Below, piece by piece: positions 40,628-49,538 of a DNA stretch of 53,778 nucleotides (its first letter is position 1; each line of letters begins with the position of its first letter). Source of the DNA: Nitrospirota bacterium (GTDB lineage: Bacteria; Nitrospirota; UBA9217). The notes under the pieces were generated by a model, which saw only the letters and a list, made by a program, of their open reading frames with translations, was not told where the DNA came from and did not search any database. The DNA is taken from NCBI GenBank assembly GCA_023229435.1, contig JALNZF010000023.1, forward strand, positions 1 through 53,778, given 5' to 3'. A program made the position numbers and the translations under genes.

Positions 40628-42448
40628 TCAGCCATGAAAAAATATCGTGATTTCCTCTGCCGCTTTTTTTGACATCCCCTTTACTGCCGCCAGTTCATCT
40701 ATTGTCGCCTGCTTGATCTTTTCCAGACTGCCGAAATGGCGCAGCAGCGCCTTTTTCCTCACTTCGCCGATGCCGGGGATATCATCCAGCTCGGACTTGA
40801 TGGCCCGCTTCTCGCGAAGTTTCCGATGATACGCGATCGCGAAGCGGTGAGCTTCGTCGCGCACGCGCGCGACCAGGTGCGTGGTCTGACTGGTGGGCTC
40901 GAGAATGATCGGCTCGTCCACACCGGGCAGGAAGACCCGTTCGAACTCTTGTTCCGCTCCCTCTTTCCCGCTCCGCGCTTTGGCAAGACCGAATACATCG
41001 GGCCCGTCGATCCCGAGCTCGAGCAATACCTCAAGCACCGCGTTCAGTTGGCCTTTGCCGCCGTCGACCAGGATCAGGTCAGGAAGTATACCCTCTTCCT
41101 TTGCCTTTGTATAGCGCCGCCTGATCACCTCGGCCATGCTCGCGAAGTCATCCTGGCCCTGAACGCTCTTGATCTTGAACCGCTTGTAGTGCCGCTTGTC
41201 AGGCAGATTGTTCTCGAACGACACCATGCTCGCGACCGCTTCGGCGCCCTGGATGTTCGAGATGTCGAACGCCTCGATCCTGCGCGGAAGGTTCCTGAGG
41301 CCCAGTTCTTCCTTAAGCCGGAGGAGGACCCGCTCCTTGCTCTTGCGCGAGAGCAGGTGCTCGCGGAGCGACTGGCCCGCATTGTCGGATGCCATCTGGA
41401 CCAGCTCCCGTTTCCTGCCACGCTGCGGCACAAGGACCTCCACCTTCGCTCCGCGTCTCTCCGTGAGCCAAACCTCGAACAGTTCCCGGTCAGGCACGTC
41501 AAAAGGCAGAAGCACCTCGGCGGGCACGATCATCTCCTTTGCATAGAACTGGCGCAGAAAATCGGTCATGACCTCCTCTTCCGTCATGCCGAGCACATCG
41601 GGGATGGTGAAATCCTTTCTTCCGAGCAGCATGCCGTTCCGGATAAAGAGCGCCTGGATATTCGCGTGGCCGCCTTCCGAGACCATGCCGATCACGTCCT
41701 GGTTCTCGAACCCCGGTGAGATGATCTTCTGCTTCTCGAAGGCCCCTTCGATCTTCGCGATCCGGTCGCGAAGCTCCGCCGCGCGCTCGTAGTCCATTTT
41801 GTCCGACTCCTCTGCCATGCGCTGCTTCAGCAGGTCGAGCAGGTCCCGGTCCTTGCCTTCGAGGAACAAGCGCACCTGGCCGGCCATGTCCTTATACGCT
41901 TCCTGGTCCACCGCTCCCGAGCACGGCGCCATGCACCTGCCGATCTGGTGCTGCACGCACGGACGCTCGGGCTTGTCTTTATTAAACTCCTTTTTGCACG
42001 TAGCAAGCGGAAACATACGCCGGATCAGCGAGAGCAGTTCCCACATGCCGCCCGCGGGGACATAAGGGCCGTAGTACAGCGCACCGTCCTTCTTCAGTCC
42101 CCGGACCACATCGAGGCGGGGATATTCGGCCTTCATGTCGAACCGGAGGTAGGGATAGTTCTTGTCGTCCCGGAGAATGATGTTGTAGCGGGGGCGGTGT
42201 TTCTTAATAAGGGTGGACTCAAGGATCAGCGCCTCGAGCTCGGTGTGGGTCATGATGGTCTCGATGTCGACGATCTGGCGGACCAGCATCTCGGTCTTTT
42301 CGCCCATGGCGCCCTTCTGGAAATACGAGCGCACCCGGTTCCAGAGGGACCGGGCCTTGCCGACATAGATCACATGCCCCTTTCCGTCCTTCATGAGGTA
42401 AACGCCCGGTGAATCCGGGAGGTTCTGGAGTTTTTCTTCGAGGGTCAT
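40628..42448 (-). CDS. uvrC: UvrABC excinuclease subunit C
   Basis: 606 residues. GIY-YIG nuclease at the N-terminus (SPGVYLMKDGKGHVIYVGKA), UVR segment (EESDKMDYERAAELRDRIAKI), an RNase H-like core, and a C-terminal helix-hairpin-helix pair (DIPGIGEVRKKALLRHFGS and AAVKGMSKKAAEEI). It makes the two incisions in nucleotide excision repair. The first 167 bases of coding sequence and about 45 bases of upstream DNA are duplicated at 43287-43500. A -10-like TAAAAT lies about 10 bases before the ATG. Confidence 0.97.
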   Translation of the reverse strand: MTLEEKLQNLPDSPGVYLMKDGKGHVIYVGKARSLWNRVRSYFQKGAMGEKTEMLVRQIVDIETIMTHTELEALILESTLIKKHRPRYNIILRDDKNYPYLRFDMKAEYPRLDVVRGLKKDGALYYGPYVPAGGMWELLSLIRRMFPLATCKKEFNKDKPERPCVQHQIGRCMAPCSGAVDQEAYKDMAGQVRLFLEGKDRDLLDLLKQRMAEESDKMDYERAAELRDRIAKIEGAFEKQKIISPGFENQDVIGMVSEGGHANIQALFIRNGMLLGRKDFTIPDVLGMTEEEVMTDFLRQFYAKEMIVPAEVLLPFDVPDRELFEVWLTERRGAKVEVLVPQRGRKRELVQMASDNAGQSLREHLLSRKSKERVLLRLKEELGLRNLPRRIEAFDISNIQGAEAVASMVSFENNLPDKRHYKRFKIKSVQGQDDFASMAEVIRRRYTKAKEEGILPDLILVDGGKGQLNAVLEVLLELGIDGPDVFGLAKARSGKEGAEQEFERVFLPGVDEPIILEPTSQTTHLVARVRDEAHRFAIAYHRKLREKRAIKSELDDIPGIGEVRKKALLRHFGSLEKIKQATIDELAAVKGMSKKAAEEITIFFHG

Positions 42449-42566
42449 GGCAGGCTTATTTTACCACGGATCTTACTTGTGAGAAACTAAGATATTTTTG
42501 TAACTGCTCAGGGACAGAGGAAGATAATTAGGAGAGATGGAGAATAAAAGGCCCCGAGATCGGCAG

Positions 42567-43007
42567 CTATTCAGGATTGATGACCTGCAGCCCTTCCGCC
42601 TGACACGTTCTATAAAGGACGATATCGCTCGTGACGACGCAGGGAGTCAACTCGGAAAGCTCAAGCGCGAGGGCCAGATGGATGGAATCATACGTACGGA
42701 GTTCTGGATAGGTAAGGATGAGGCGTTTTGTGGCAGTGACGATGTCGTTATCCACTTCCAAAAAGCGATATGAATTTTTTGCAATGTCTTTCTCGAAGTT
42801 GTAAACAGCGGAAAGGAAGTCGTGCTGGGTAATTTCACGGGTCCTGACTTTTTTGCTGAGGGCGGAATAAATCTCGGTAATGGCGATATTGCCTATAACG
42901 ATCACGTTTTTCTCGTCGGCGATCAGAGAATCAACTTGTTCCGAACCGATCTCAAACGAGTATCTTTTCGCGAGGGCGCTCGTATCGAAATAGAAATAAC
43001 GCATCAA
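42567..43007 (-). CDS. PIN-domain toxin (VapC-like)
   Basis: 146 residues. Acidic PIN residues are in place: FYFDTSALAKRY (Asp8 region), AITEIYSAL (Glu), TYDSIHLALAL (Asp) and VTSDIVLY (Asp). Expected to be a metal-dependent RNase. The ATGA overlap with the upstream antitoxin gene shows a coupled pair. The pair sits between uvrC and a duplicated uvrC 5' end. Confidence 0.85.
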   Translation of the reverse strand: MMRYFYFDTSALAKRYSFEIGSEQVDSLIADEKNVIVIGNIAITEIYSALSKKVRTREITQHDFLSAVYNFEKDIAKNSYRFLEVDNDIVTATKRLILTYPELRTYDSIHLALALELSELTPCVVTSDIVLYRTCQAEGLQVINPE

Positions 43008-43222
43008 CCTCTTCCGCGCTCCGCGATGATTTCCCGAGAGAGCGGGGTCTTCAGAGCAGACAGCCGCTTTCTGAGTTCAAGAAGTGTCAACTCCGTTGCG
43101 CCCTTCTTCTTCAGGAAGGGAAGCATGGTACTGGCCGTAACCGCCCGCGTTGATTTAGCGAGCTTTTTTAAAATCGCGGCTCTGGCAGGATGTGCATCAG
43201 CAGTTTTAATGGTTGCACGCAT
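43004..43222 (-). CDS. Candidate antitoxin for the PIN toxin
   Basis: 72 residues from ATG 43222 (AAGGCGG upstream). Basic N-terminal half AILKKLAKSTRAVTAS and a helical tail LTLLELRKRLSALKTPLSRE. I do not recognise a named family; the position, size and ATGA overlap argue for antitoxin. The frame is open further upstream and would fuse it to the duplicated uvrC start at 43453 (149 residues), which may be expressed as a chimera. ATG 43258 is another possible start. Confidence 0.65.
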   Translation of the reverse strand: MRATIKTADAHPARAAILKKLAKSTRAVTASTMLPFLKKKGATELTLLELRKRLSALKTPLSREIIAERGRG

Positions 43223-43286
43223 GATAACCGCCTTTCTTTTGAGAATATGATAATTCATGTCAAGAAGGCTGTCAAGCTGAAATGGC

Positions 43287-43453
43287 ACCAGCCTCTCGGT
43301 CTTTTCGCCCATGGCGCCCTTCTGAAAATAAGAGCGCACACGGTCCCAGAGGGACAGGGCCTTGCCGACATAGATCACGTACCCCTTTCCGTCCTTCATG
43401 AGGTAGACCCCCGGCGAATCCGGGAGGTTCTGGAGTTTTTCTTCGAGGGTCAT
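43287..43453 (-). pseudogene. Duplicated 5' fragment of uvrC
   Basis: The 167 bases match uvrC 42282-42448 at roughly nine in ten positions. They encode the first 56 residues (PDSPGVYLMKDGKG, then YVGKALSLWDRVRSYF) with start codon, and the homology continues through the upstream region to about 43500. The frame then runs directly into the antitoxin frame. Only a piece of the GIY-YIG domain is kept, so nuclease activity is not expected. The copy of the uvrC promoter region may drive the toxin-antitoxin genes. Confidence 0.8.
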
Positions 43454-43756
43454 GGCAGGATCATATTACCACGGATTTGCCTCTGTGAGAAACGAAGATC
43501 TTTTATTATCTTGACACGCGTATAGGCATAAATTTTCGCCTGTCAACTGAAAAATCAGCACTGCGGGTACCTTTACTAACAACGTGGTACGCAAACTGCC
43601 ATTCACCTTCACAGGCTTCTGGGCAAGCGGAAAAGTCATTGGTATTTTAGAATTCCGCTTAAGATGAGATTGTAAGCATAATAAAAACGATGTATGCAAC
43701 AGGCCCTAAATGGCATATATGTTGCTAAACTCGATAATTCCGGAAATCCGTGCTTT

Positions 43757-43797
43757 ACTATCCCCCATAGTAAAGATCTAAAAACAAGGGGGATAGT
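43757..43797. promoter_or_regulatory. Inverted repeat upstream of the small lipoprotein gene
   Basis: ACTATCCCCC (43757-43766) and GGGGGATAGT (43788-43797) are perfect 10-base inverted repeats with a 21-base AT-rich centre, 28 bases before the ATG at 43826. Possible operator or RNA hairpin; no T-run. Confidence 0.45.
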
Positions 43798-43825
43798 CAA
43801 TAACTGGTTGTACTGGAGAAACTAT

Positions 43826-44182
43826 ATGAGAACTCTTTTACTCATTATTGTCCTACTTGGACTGGGTTGTGCAACTCCGATGAAGTATACCAATTCAACA
43901 TTTACAACCTATGACAAAAACACCGAATATGCAATCGACCCGATGGACGATGGATTTTCTATAACAGTCTACTATTCCCGCTATCAGTTTTTCCCTGAAA
44001 GTGACGCGGTTGCAGTTGCCTGTAAAAGCGCACTCACGGCGCTTGCTTACGACTATGCAGACAAAAATAATAAGAAAATTCAAACCATCAATGAACAACG
44101 AATTAAAATTTCAATGGGCCGAAATGATTTTAGCGGAATCACTTCCTGTTCTGCAAATGCTTTAGCTCAATGGCAAAAGTGA
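43826..44182 (+). CDS. Small lipoprotein, unknown function
   Basis: 118 residues from ATG 43826 (GGAG eight bases upstream). The signal peptide MRTLLLIIVLLGLGCATPM ends in a lipobox with cysteine 15. The mature part has FSITVYYSRYQFFPESDAVA and a Cys pair (ACKSAL, TSCSANAL) that could form a disulfide. Not assigned to a family. Lower GC than the uvrC region, so possibly foreign. Confidence 0.7.
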   Translation: MRTLLLIIVLLGLGCATPMKYTNSTFTTYDKNTEYAIDPMDDGFSITVYYSRYQFFPESDAVAVACKSALTALAYDYADKNNKKIQTINEQRIKISMGRNDFSGITSCSANALAQWQK

Positions 44183-44262
44183 ATCTAACAGCATAAAACT
44201 AATAATAAGTTCCACCACTACGGTAAGAACGTTTACCATTTTGTCCCTCATGAAAGGCATCA

Positions 44263-44628
44263 ATGACCACTCCGAAAAGTAATCAAAAAAGATTGAAAGC
44301 AGTTCCGCAAACTGTTTCGGACACTGACCCCATGGCGTCTTTGAGAATAAAACTCCAAGCGTGTGACATTGAAGTTCAAAATTATGTTGCTGCATTGGAG
44401 GCGGAAAATCTTAAACTTACAAAACAGATTACGAAGTTTCAAGTTGATAATGTAACGCTTAACAACAGGGTCAAGTCGTTTATTGAACAATATAAGGCAG
44501 ATAAACGGGAATTTATTGGCGATGCGTTGTCTGTATCGGAAGAAACTGAACTTATCGCGAAAGCTGAGCATGAGGCCTCCAAACGTGATGTGTCGCGTTT
44601 CTTAAAGAAATCGCCCTCATCGAAATAG
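44263..44628 (+). CDS. Predicted coiled-coil protein, unknown function
   Basis: 121 residues. Heptad-like core NYVAALEAENLKLTKQITKF followed by VDNVTLNNRVKSFIEQYKAD suggests a long coiled coil. Basic, Ser/Lys-rich tail. GAAAGG upstream of ATG 44263. No family recognised. Same low-GC patch as its neighbours. Confidence 0.6.
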   Translation: MTTPKSNQKRLKAVPQTVSDTDPMASLRIKLQACDIEVQNYVAALEAENLKLTKQITKFQVDNVTLNNRVKSFIEQYKADKREFIGDALSVSEETELIAKAEHEASKRDVSRFLKKSPSSK

Positions 44629-44640
44629 CAAAAGACATTA

Positions 44641-44831
44641 CAACCACCGCGTCGTGTCCGACCGCTTCGCGGCGGTACACGCGGGCGATAGCCCGTCGCT
44701 TCGCGACGCGCTATCGCCCCGGGTGAGCGGCTGATCCTGATATCCCGCGAAAACAGCGCGGGCTATCAAACCGGATCGAGACGGACGGGCCCCTGCGGGG
44801 CCAGCCGCTCACCCGGGGCGTTATACAGTAA
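44641..44831. repeat. Large GC-rich foldback element (attC-like?)
   Basis: Nested hairpins: GGGCGATAGC/GCTATCGCCC near 44685-44718, then CGGGTGAGCGGCT / AGCCGCTCACCCG (13-base perfect arms, about 44720-44815) enclosing GATCC/GGATC, ATCCCGCG/CGCGGG and GGGCCCC/GGGGCC stems. It ends GGGGCGTTATAC, which resembles the right core of integron attC sites, but the left core is poor. GC content contrasts with the AT-rich ORFs on each side. Confidence 0.55.
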
Positions 44832-44852
44832 TAAATCGACTCAGGAGATGAA

Positions 44853-45128
44853 ATGGAACTAACAGAGCAAGAACGAAAGTTTGCGGAGTTTTCAGCAAAA
44901 CGGTATCACAGCTTATTGAATCAAAAAAGCCAATTGATTGGGTGGATTGGCGTTGCTCTCTTTGGTCTTGGCGTACTGCAACTTATCCCGATGTCTGTTT
45001 CGACTCAAAAGTTATTTCTTCGAGCTGGTTTCATTCTAATCGTTATGAGTATAATCCTGTTCGCAATGACGATTATAGGCAAACTCTATATCCGGAATCA
45101 AGAACTTAATCGAAAGCGCATGGATTGA
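44853..45128 (+). CDS. Small two-helix membrane protein, unknown function
   Basis: 91 residues. Charged N-terminus (ELTEQERKFAEFSAKRYHSL), two membrane helices (about 29-47 and 57-76) and a basic tail. ATG 44853 follows CAGGAGAT. No family recognised. It may be a cassette-type accessory gene. Confidence 0.65.
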   Translation: MELTEQERKFAEFSAKRYHSLLNQKSQLIGWIGVALFGLGVLQLIPMSVSTQKLFLRAGFILIVMSIILFAMTIIGKLYIRNQELNRKRMD

Positions 45129-45175
45129 AATGTATTGCACGGTCGAGACCGCCGCGCCTTCTCTGAGAGGAACTT

Positions 45176-45708
45176 ATGAATTCTGAGCAACGGAATTTAC
45201 AGCATCCAGTTTGGGACATCTATGATGAATATAGAACTGCAAGATTAAATGCGAGAATAAATGAATACCATTTAGCAAACTATAAAAAATGGAATTTTCT
45301 CGTTGAATTTACTTTAGCATTAACTGCTTCGTCTAGTGTCGCAAGTTTTTGGTTTTGGCAAGATGCACCTGGACAAACTGTTTGGAAATATCTCTCAGTG
45401 TTAACCGCAGTTCTTGCAGTTCTGAACTGCCTATGTTGGATCTTAGTGGCAAAATCCAAAAATATAGTGAAATATTATCGGATTTTAAATCATTAGAACA
45501 TGATTTTCATAAACTCACTATATTGATAAATCAACAACAAAGATATGACAATGAGTTTAAAGATCAGTTTTATTATCTCCTAGATCAAAAGAGATTTATA
45601 AATCAAAAAACTAATGAAGGAACAATTAGAAAGAGCAAAAAACGCGAGTTCGAAAGACAGGTAGCAAATGAACTCCCGGCTCACTGCTTTTACATTCCGG
45701 AGGCCTGA
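45176..45708 (+). pseudogene. Two-helix membrane protein gene broken by a frameshift
   Basis: Frame one (45176-45496) begins MNSEQRNLQHPVWDIYDEYR and passes two membrane helices (WNFLVEFTLALTASSSVASF and LSVLTAVLAVLNCLCWIL) before drifting to a stop. Frame two picks up near 45432 as PMLDLSGKIQKYSEILSDFK and continues with an amphipathic, Lys/Gln-rich cytoplasmic part to 45708. Joined with one base restored near 45430, it gives about 177 residues: two helices plus a helical domain, a layout like SLATT-type effector membrane proteins. A real frameshift or a base error. Confidence 0.7.
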
Positions 45709-45710
45709 TT

Positions 45711-45851
45711 ATGTCAGAAAAAAAACAACCGCCAAAAGTGCCATCTCAGCCCGAGCGTCCAACCCCGCAACCCCCTTGTCCAACACCAAAAGACACTCCA
45801 CGGCCAGAAAGAAAAATCGAGAATCCGACTCAACCGTGGCCGCGTGCATAA
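45711..45851 (+). CDS. Small proline-rich protein
   Basis: 46 residues beginning MSEKKQPPKVPSQPERPTPQ, with about a quarter proline. ATG 45711 follows GGAGG at good spacing, that site lying inside the end of the preceding gene, so it is probably co-translated. No domain; could be a flexible partner of the membrane protein upstream. Confidence 0.55.
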   Translation: MSEKKQPPKVPSQPERPTPQPPCPTPKDTPRPERKIENPTQPWPRA

Positions 45852-46648
45852 TTTTGATTTATGGTAAATTGAGTAATAATCAGGGTCACTCACGACAGTG
45901 GCGGGCGGTTAAATCGGGTAGAGCTGTGCGAAACCCAACGCGATGACTACAACATGCGCGTCCACATCGACTCGCCAAAAAGCGGCGAGTGACGCGCGTG
46001 TTCATCCTGCCGGCCAATCGCGAACTCCCTTCCGTGTTGTAATAATTGACAGGCCCGTTCTGTCGGCTTGATCTTTTCGAGAATCCTATTTGGTATCAAA
46101 TCTAATTCGACCTTGAATATCATCACCAACCCATCCCCACCTTAATCCTCCCCGTTGCTCACACGAGGCTCGCAGCACACGAAGTAAAACACAATGAGAA
46201 TCTGTCTTTTAAAAATTAGAGTCTGTATTTAAACTCTCTTTTTCGTCATACCGAACTTGATCCGGCATCCAGAGACTTATGAAAAGACTGGATTCCTGCC
46301 TTCGCAGGAATGACGATCTTAAGCAAACGGCAATTAAAATACAGACTCTAATTAAAGCCTTCCTTCGTGGCTTGGTGGCTTCGTGTGAGAATGACACATC
46401 TCTCTATGCCGAGACAGTTAATCTCACATCTGACATTCGCTGTATGAATGCACAAAATTGTCGAATACATGAAAACAACAAAATCAACAAGTTGATTGAC
46501 CAAGACCCGCAACCCGTTCGACAAATTTTTCCGTTCACTTCCCCACTGATACATCTGAAATTCTAAAACCCCTGCAAAAGCAGCACATTATGTTTTGGCA
46601 TGCATGTTGTAATAGAAAGAACCTGAGAGCGTATACAGGAGGTGCATA
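45852..46648. other. Intergenic stretch with repeat remnants
   Basis: About 800 bases without a supported gene. An open frame of about 40 codons at 45870-45991 (ending VHIDSPKSGE) lacks a start and may be a gene remnant. A MITE-like element lies at 46214-46353, and GCTTGGTGGCTTCGTGTG-type units flank it. The rhodanese ribosome site is at its end. Confidence 0.6.
46214..46353. repeat. 140-bp MITE-like element
   Basis: Perfect 17-base terminal inverted repeats AATTAGAGTCTGTATTT (46214-46230) and AAATACAGACTCTAATT (46337-46353). The inside has the common CCTGCCTTCGCAGGAATGACG foldback. A minus-strand frame through it encodes the RRQESS phrase typical of spurious genes in such repeats. Confidence 0.88.
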
Positions 46649-46987
46649 ATGTTTTTCAACAGCAATGGATGTCAGAACATAGGACCACATGATCTGATAA
46701 AAAAATTAGAAACAGGTGAGGATTTTCTTCTGCTTGATGTACGCACTCCGCAGGAGAACGCTGCGCAGGCGATCCAGGGGTCGTATCTGCTCCCGCTCCA
46801 GGAACTCGGCTACCGGATCGACGAGCTGCCGAAAAATAAAGAGATCGTGGTCTACTGCAGGGTCGGGAACAGAAGCGCCCATGCCTGTTCCTATCTTTCG
46901 CGCATGGGATACAAGGTAAAAAATCTTGAAGGCGGGATCATGACATGGAACATGCTCGAAAATGTTTCGATGACCAGGGCATCATAA
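46649..46987 (+). CDS. Single-domain rhodanese
   Basis: 112 residues. FLLLDVRTPQENAA, then GSYLLPLQELGYR, and the active-site loop VYCRVGNRSAHA with the catalytic cysteine at about residue 74. It transfers sulfane sulfur, or traps it as persulfide. No signal peptide, so cytoplasmic. ATG 46649 follows AGGAGGTGC. The stop overlaps the next start as TAATG, so it is translated together with the efflux operon. Confidence 0.93.
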   Translation: MFFNSNGCQNIGPHDLIKKLETGEDFLLLDVRTPQENAAQAIQGSYLLPLQELGYRIDELPKNKEIVVYCRVGNRSAHACSYLSRMGYKVKNLEGGIMTWNMLENVSMTRAS

Positions 46988-48339
46988 TGAAAAGCAGGAA
47001 GTGCAAAATTGCGCGTATCGCAACATATCTGATATTGATCACGCTGTTGACCTTTATGGCGGCAGCTTACAGCTATGCTGTCGAGACGTTGACCCTCGAT
47101 CAGGCGATCGACAAGGCGCTCAAGAACAACCCGGGTCTCAAAGCCGCTGATGCGCAGGTCGAAATCGCCGATGCCGGCGTGCTCAGGTCCGCGTCCTTTT
47201 TTTTACCCAAGGTGACGGTGTCGGAGATCTGGAGCAGGACGGATAGCCCGCTCATGGCGCTCGGCACCAAGCTGAACCAGGAGATCGTGACTTCCGCGGA
47301 TTTTGATCCCGCTGTCATGAACGATCCCGAGCTCATTTCGAACTACAATACGAGGCTGGCAATCGTGCAGCCCGTCTTCAACGGCGGAAAAGAATATATC
47401 GGAAGAAAACAGGCAAAAATTTCCCGGGAAGCTTCGGTCCAGGACCGCGAGCGGACCCGTCAGGAAACAATCTATAACGTGGTGAAAGCGTACTACGGCG
47501 TGCTGCTTGCCGAAGAATATCGCAAGGTAGCGCTCCAGTCGCTCGAAACGAGCGAGGCGAACGTCAACCTCGCGCAGGCGCGATACACGGCAGGGGCCGT
47601 TCTCCAGTCCGATCTTTTACGCGCCAAGGTGCAGCTTGCCGAGGTCAGGGAGATGGCAACCCGTTCAAGGAACGGAGTCAAGCTCGCAACAGCGGCGCTC
47701 AACTTCGCCATGGGCACGCCGCAGGGCAATGAGAATGATTTTTCCGGGACACTTTCTACACAGGATGTGAAGACCGACATGAACGCCATGCTCGACGAGG
47801 CAGCTGCGAAGCGGCCTGACCTCATCTCCATGGAGCTGAACCGCAAAAATGCCGAGAAATCGGTGACCATGGCGCGCACCGATTATATTCCGAGCCTGAA
47901 CCTCATGGGCCAGATGGATTGGAACAGCGACAAGCCTGCCGGCAATGACGCAAAAAGCTGGGCAGTGATGGCGGTGCTCCAGTGGAACCTTTTCGACGGT
48001 CTTGTGACCAGATCGAAAGTGAAGGAAGCGCTCGCGACAAGCAGTAGAATGAGATCGATGGAAGAACAGACCCGATCAGGCGTCCAACTCCAGGTCCGTC
48101 AGGCTTATTACGATCTTGACGCATCCCTCGACCGGATCTCGGCATCGGCGTCAGCGGCGCAGGAGGCCGAAGAAGGACTTCGGATCGTCCAGAAGCGTTA
48201 CGAGACGGGCATGACCACCTTCGTCGATGTACTCGGCGCAGAGAGCGCGCTCATCCGCGCGCGCACGAACGCGCTCCAGGCGCTTTACGATAACAATATT
48301 GCACAGGCGGAACTGAAACTGGCTGTGGGAACGTTGTAA
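46987..48339 (+). CDS. TolC-family outer-membrane efflux protein
   Basis: 450 residues from ATG 46987, inside the rhodanese stop. Signal peptide ending SYAVE. Two repeats of the outer-membrane efflux fold: LTLDQAIDKALKNNPGLKAA and later NLAQARYTAGAVLQSDLLRA, VQRQ-like helices and a final RYETGMTTFVDVLGAESALI. Forms the trimeric channel for the adaptor and pump encoded downstream. Confidence 0.93.
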   Translation: MKSRKCKIARIATYLILITLLTFMAAAYSYAVETLTLDQAIDKALKNNPGLKAADAQVEIADAGVLRSASFFLPKVTVSEIWSRTDSPLMALGTKLNQEIVTSADFDPAVMNDPELISNYNTRLAIVQPVFNGGKEYIGRKQAKISREASVQDRERTRQETIYNVVKAYYGVLLAEEYRKVALQSLETSEANVNLAQARYTAGAVLQSDLLRAKVQLAEVREMATRSRNGVKLATAALNFAMGTPQGNENDFSGTLSTQDVKTDMNAMLDEAAAKRPDLISMELNRKNAEKSVTMARTDYIPSLNLMGQMDWNSDKPAGNDAKSWAVMAVLQWNLFDGLVTRSKVKEALATSSRMRSMEEQTRSGVQLQVRQAYYDLDASLDRISASASAAQEAEEGLRIVQKRYETGMTTFVDVLGAESALIRARTNALQALYDNNIAQAELKLAVGTL

Positions 48340-48340
48340 T

Positions 48341-48377
48341 TCAGTTCGGAGTTCAAAGTTCGGAGTTCAGAGTTTAA
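48341..48377. repeat. TTCGGAGTTC short repeat
   Basis: CAGTTCGGAGTTCAAAGTTC followed by GGAGTTCAGAGTTTAA is made of TTCGGAGTTC units. It is the inverse of the units at 36613-36673 and about 34985-35042. Confidence 0.5.
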
Positions 48378-48392
48378 TTCAAGGAGATCAAC

Positions 48393-49481
48393 ATGAATAT
48401 CAAAACCATAACCGACAAGATCCAGACCATGAACAAAAAGATCGTTTACGGCATTTCTATTACAGCCGCAATCGCCGTGCTCGGAGCAGGATATATGATC
48501 TTTGGAAAAGAGAACAGCTATGCGGAGACACCGAAGTCCGAAGCGCCGGTGTCCGTGTCCGTAGTCATTGTAGAGCAAAAGACCATTGACTCCGTGGTCA
48601 CCGCGGCAGGGGCCTTGAATTCCAGGAACACCTCGGTGCTTTCGAGCAAGGTCATGGGCAGGGTGGTCCGCCTCAGCGTGCAGGAAGGCGAACAGGTTGC
48701 CGCGGGCAAACTGCTGATGAAGATCGACAGCGGCGAGATCACGGCCCAGGCGATCCAGGCCAAGGCGGCGTACAACAATGCCAGGCTCCAGTATGACCGG
48801 ATCAAGAGCCTCTTTGACGCGAAGGCATCGACCCGGATGGAGATGGACCAGGCGACCCTCGGACTGGAGAACGCGCAGGCCGGCCTGCAGGCGGCAAAGG
48901 CCATGGAAAGCTATACCATCATCAGCGCGCCCATCTCCGGCCAGATCGTGGAGAAACATATCAACCTGGGTGAGATGGCGCTCCCGGGCCAGCCCCTCAT
49001 CAAGATCGAGGACAACAGAAACCTTCGGCTCGAAGTGACGCTCAAGGAACAGGACATCCTCTCCATTCAGCCCGGCAATCCGGTCAAGGTACTGATCGAC
49101 GCCATGCCCGGCACGGAGATCAGCGGCAGGGTGTCACAGGTGGTCCAGGCATCCGATGTGCGGACCCATTCGTTCATCGTTAAGATCGACATCCCGGCGC
49201 ACAAGGGTCTCATCACCGGCATGTACGGCAAGGCCTTCTTCACCATCGGCAAACACGAGGCCATCCTGGTCCCAAAGAGTGCCATCGTAGAGATGTCCGG
49301 CATCTCGGGAGTGTACCTCGTCTCTCTTGACCAGGGCGCCGTCTTCCAGATGATACAGGTCGGCGATGAGCACGAAAACTTCGTGGAAGTGATCTCCGGC
49401 CTCAAACAAGGCGACCAGGTGATCAGCGACAAGCACCTCGGCAGGCTCGAGGGAAGAAAGATCATAGTGGCGCAAAAATAA
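48393..49481 (+). CDS. RND efflux periplasmic adaptor (membrane fusion protein)
   Basis: 362 residues with one N-terminal anchor helix (about 17-36). Lipoyl-like halves: VMGRVVRLSVQEGEQVAAGK and ISAPISGQIVEKHINLGEMA flank a hairpin coiled coil (YNNARLQYDRIKSLFDAKAS). Beta-barrel (NLRLEVTLKEQDILSI) and a membrane-proximal part follow. ATG 48393 follows AAGGAG. Links the TolC-like channel to the RND pump; substrate unknown. Confidence 0.94.
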   Translation: MNIKTITDKIQTMNKKIVYGISITAAIAVLGAGYMIFGKENSYAETPKSEAPVSVSVVIVEQKTIDSVVTAAGALNSRNTSVLSSKVMGRVVRLSVQEGEQVAAGKLLMKIDSGEITAQAIQAKAAYNNARLQYDRIKSLFDAKASTRMEMDQATLGLENAQAGLQAAKAMESYTIISAPISGQIVEKHINLGEMALPGQPLIKIEDNRNLRLEVTLKEQDILSIQPGNPVKVLIDAMPGTEISGRVSQVVQASDVRTHSFIVKIDIPAHKGLITGMYGKAFFTIGKHEAILVPKSAIVEMSGISGVYLVSLDQGAVFQMIQVGDEHENFVEVISGLKQGDQVISDKHLGRLEGRKIIVAQK

Positions 49482-49538
49482 ATTGTGGATTGCGGACTGA
49501 GAGACTCAGAGCCTATTCACCACAAGTGTTATGGTGTT

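Noticed and set aside
46209..46397. A 62-residue minus-strand gene
   Set aside because: It lies in a MITE with 17-base inverted ends and has the RRQESS phrase typical of spurious genes in that repeat.
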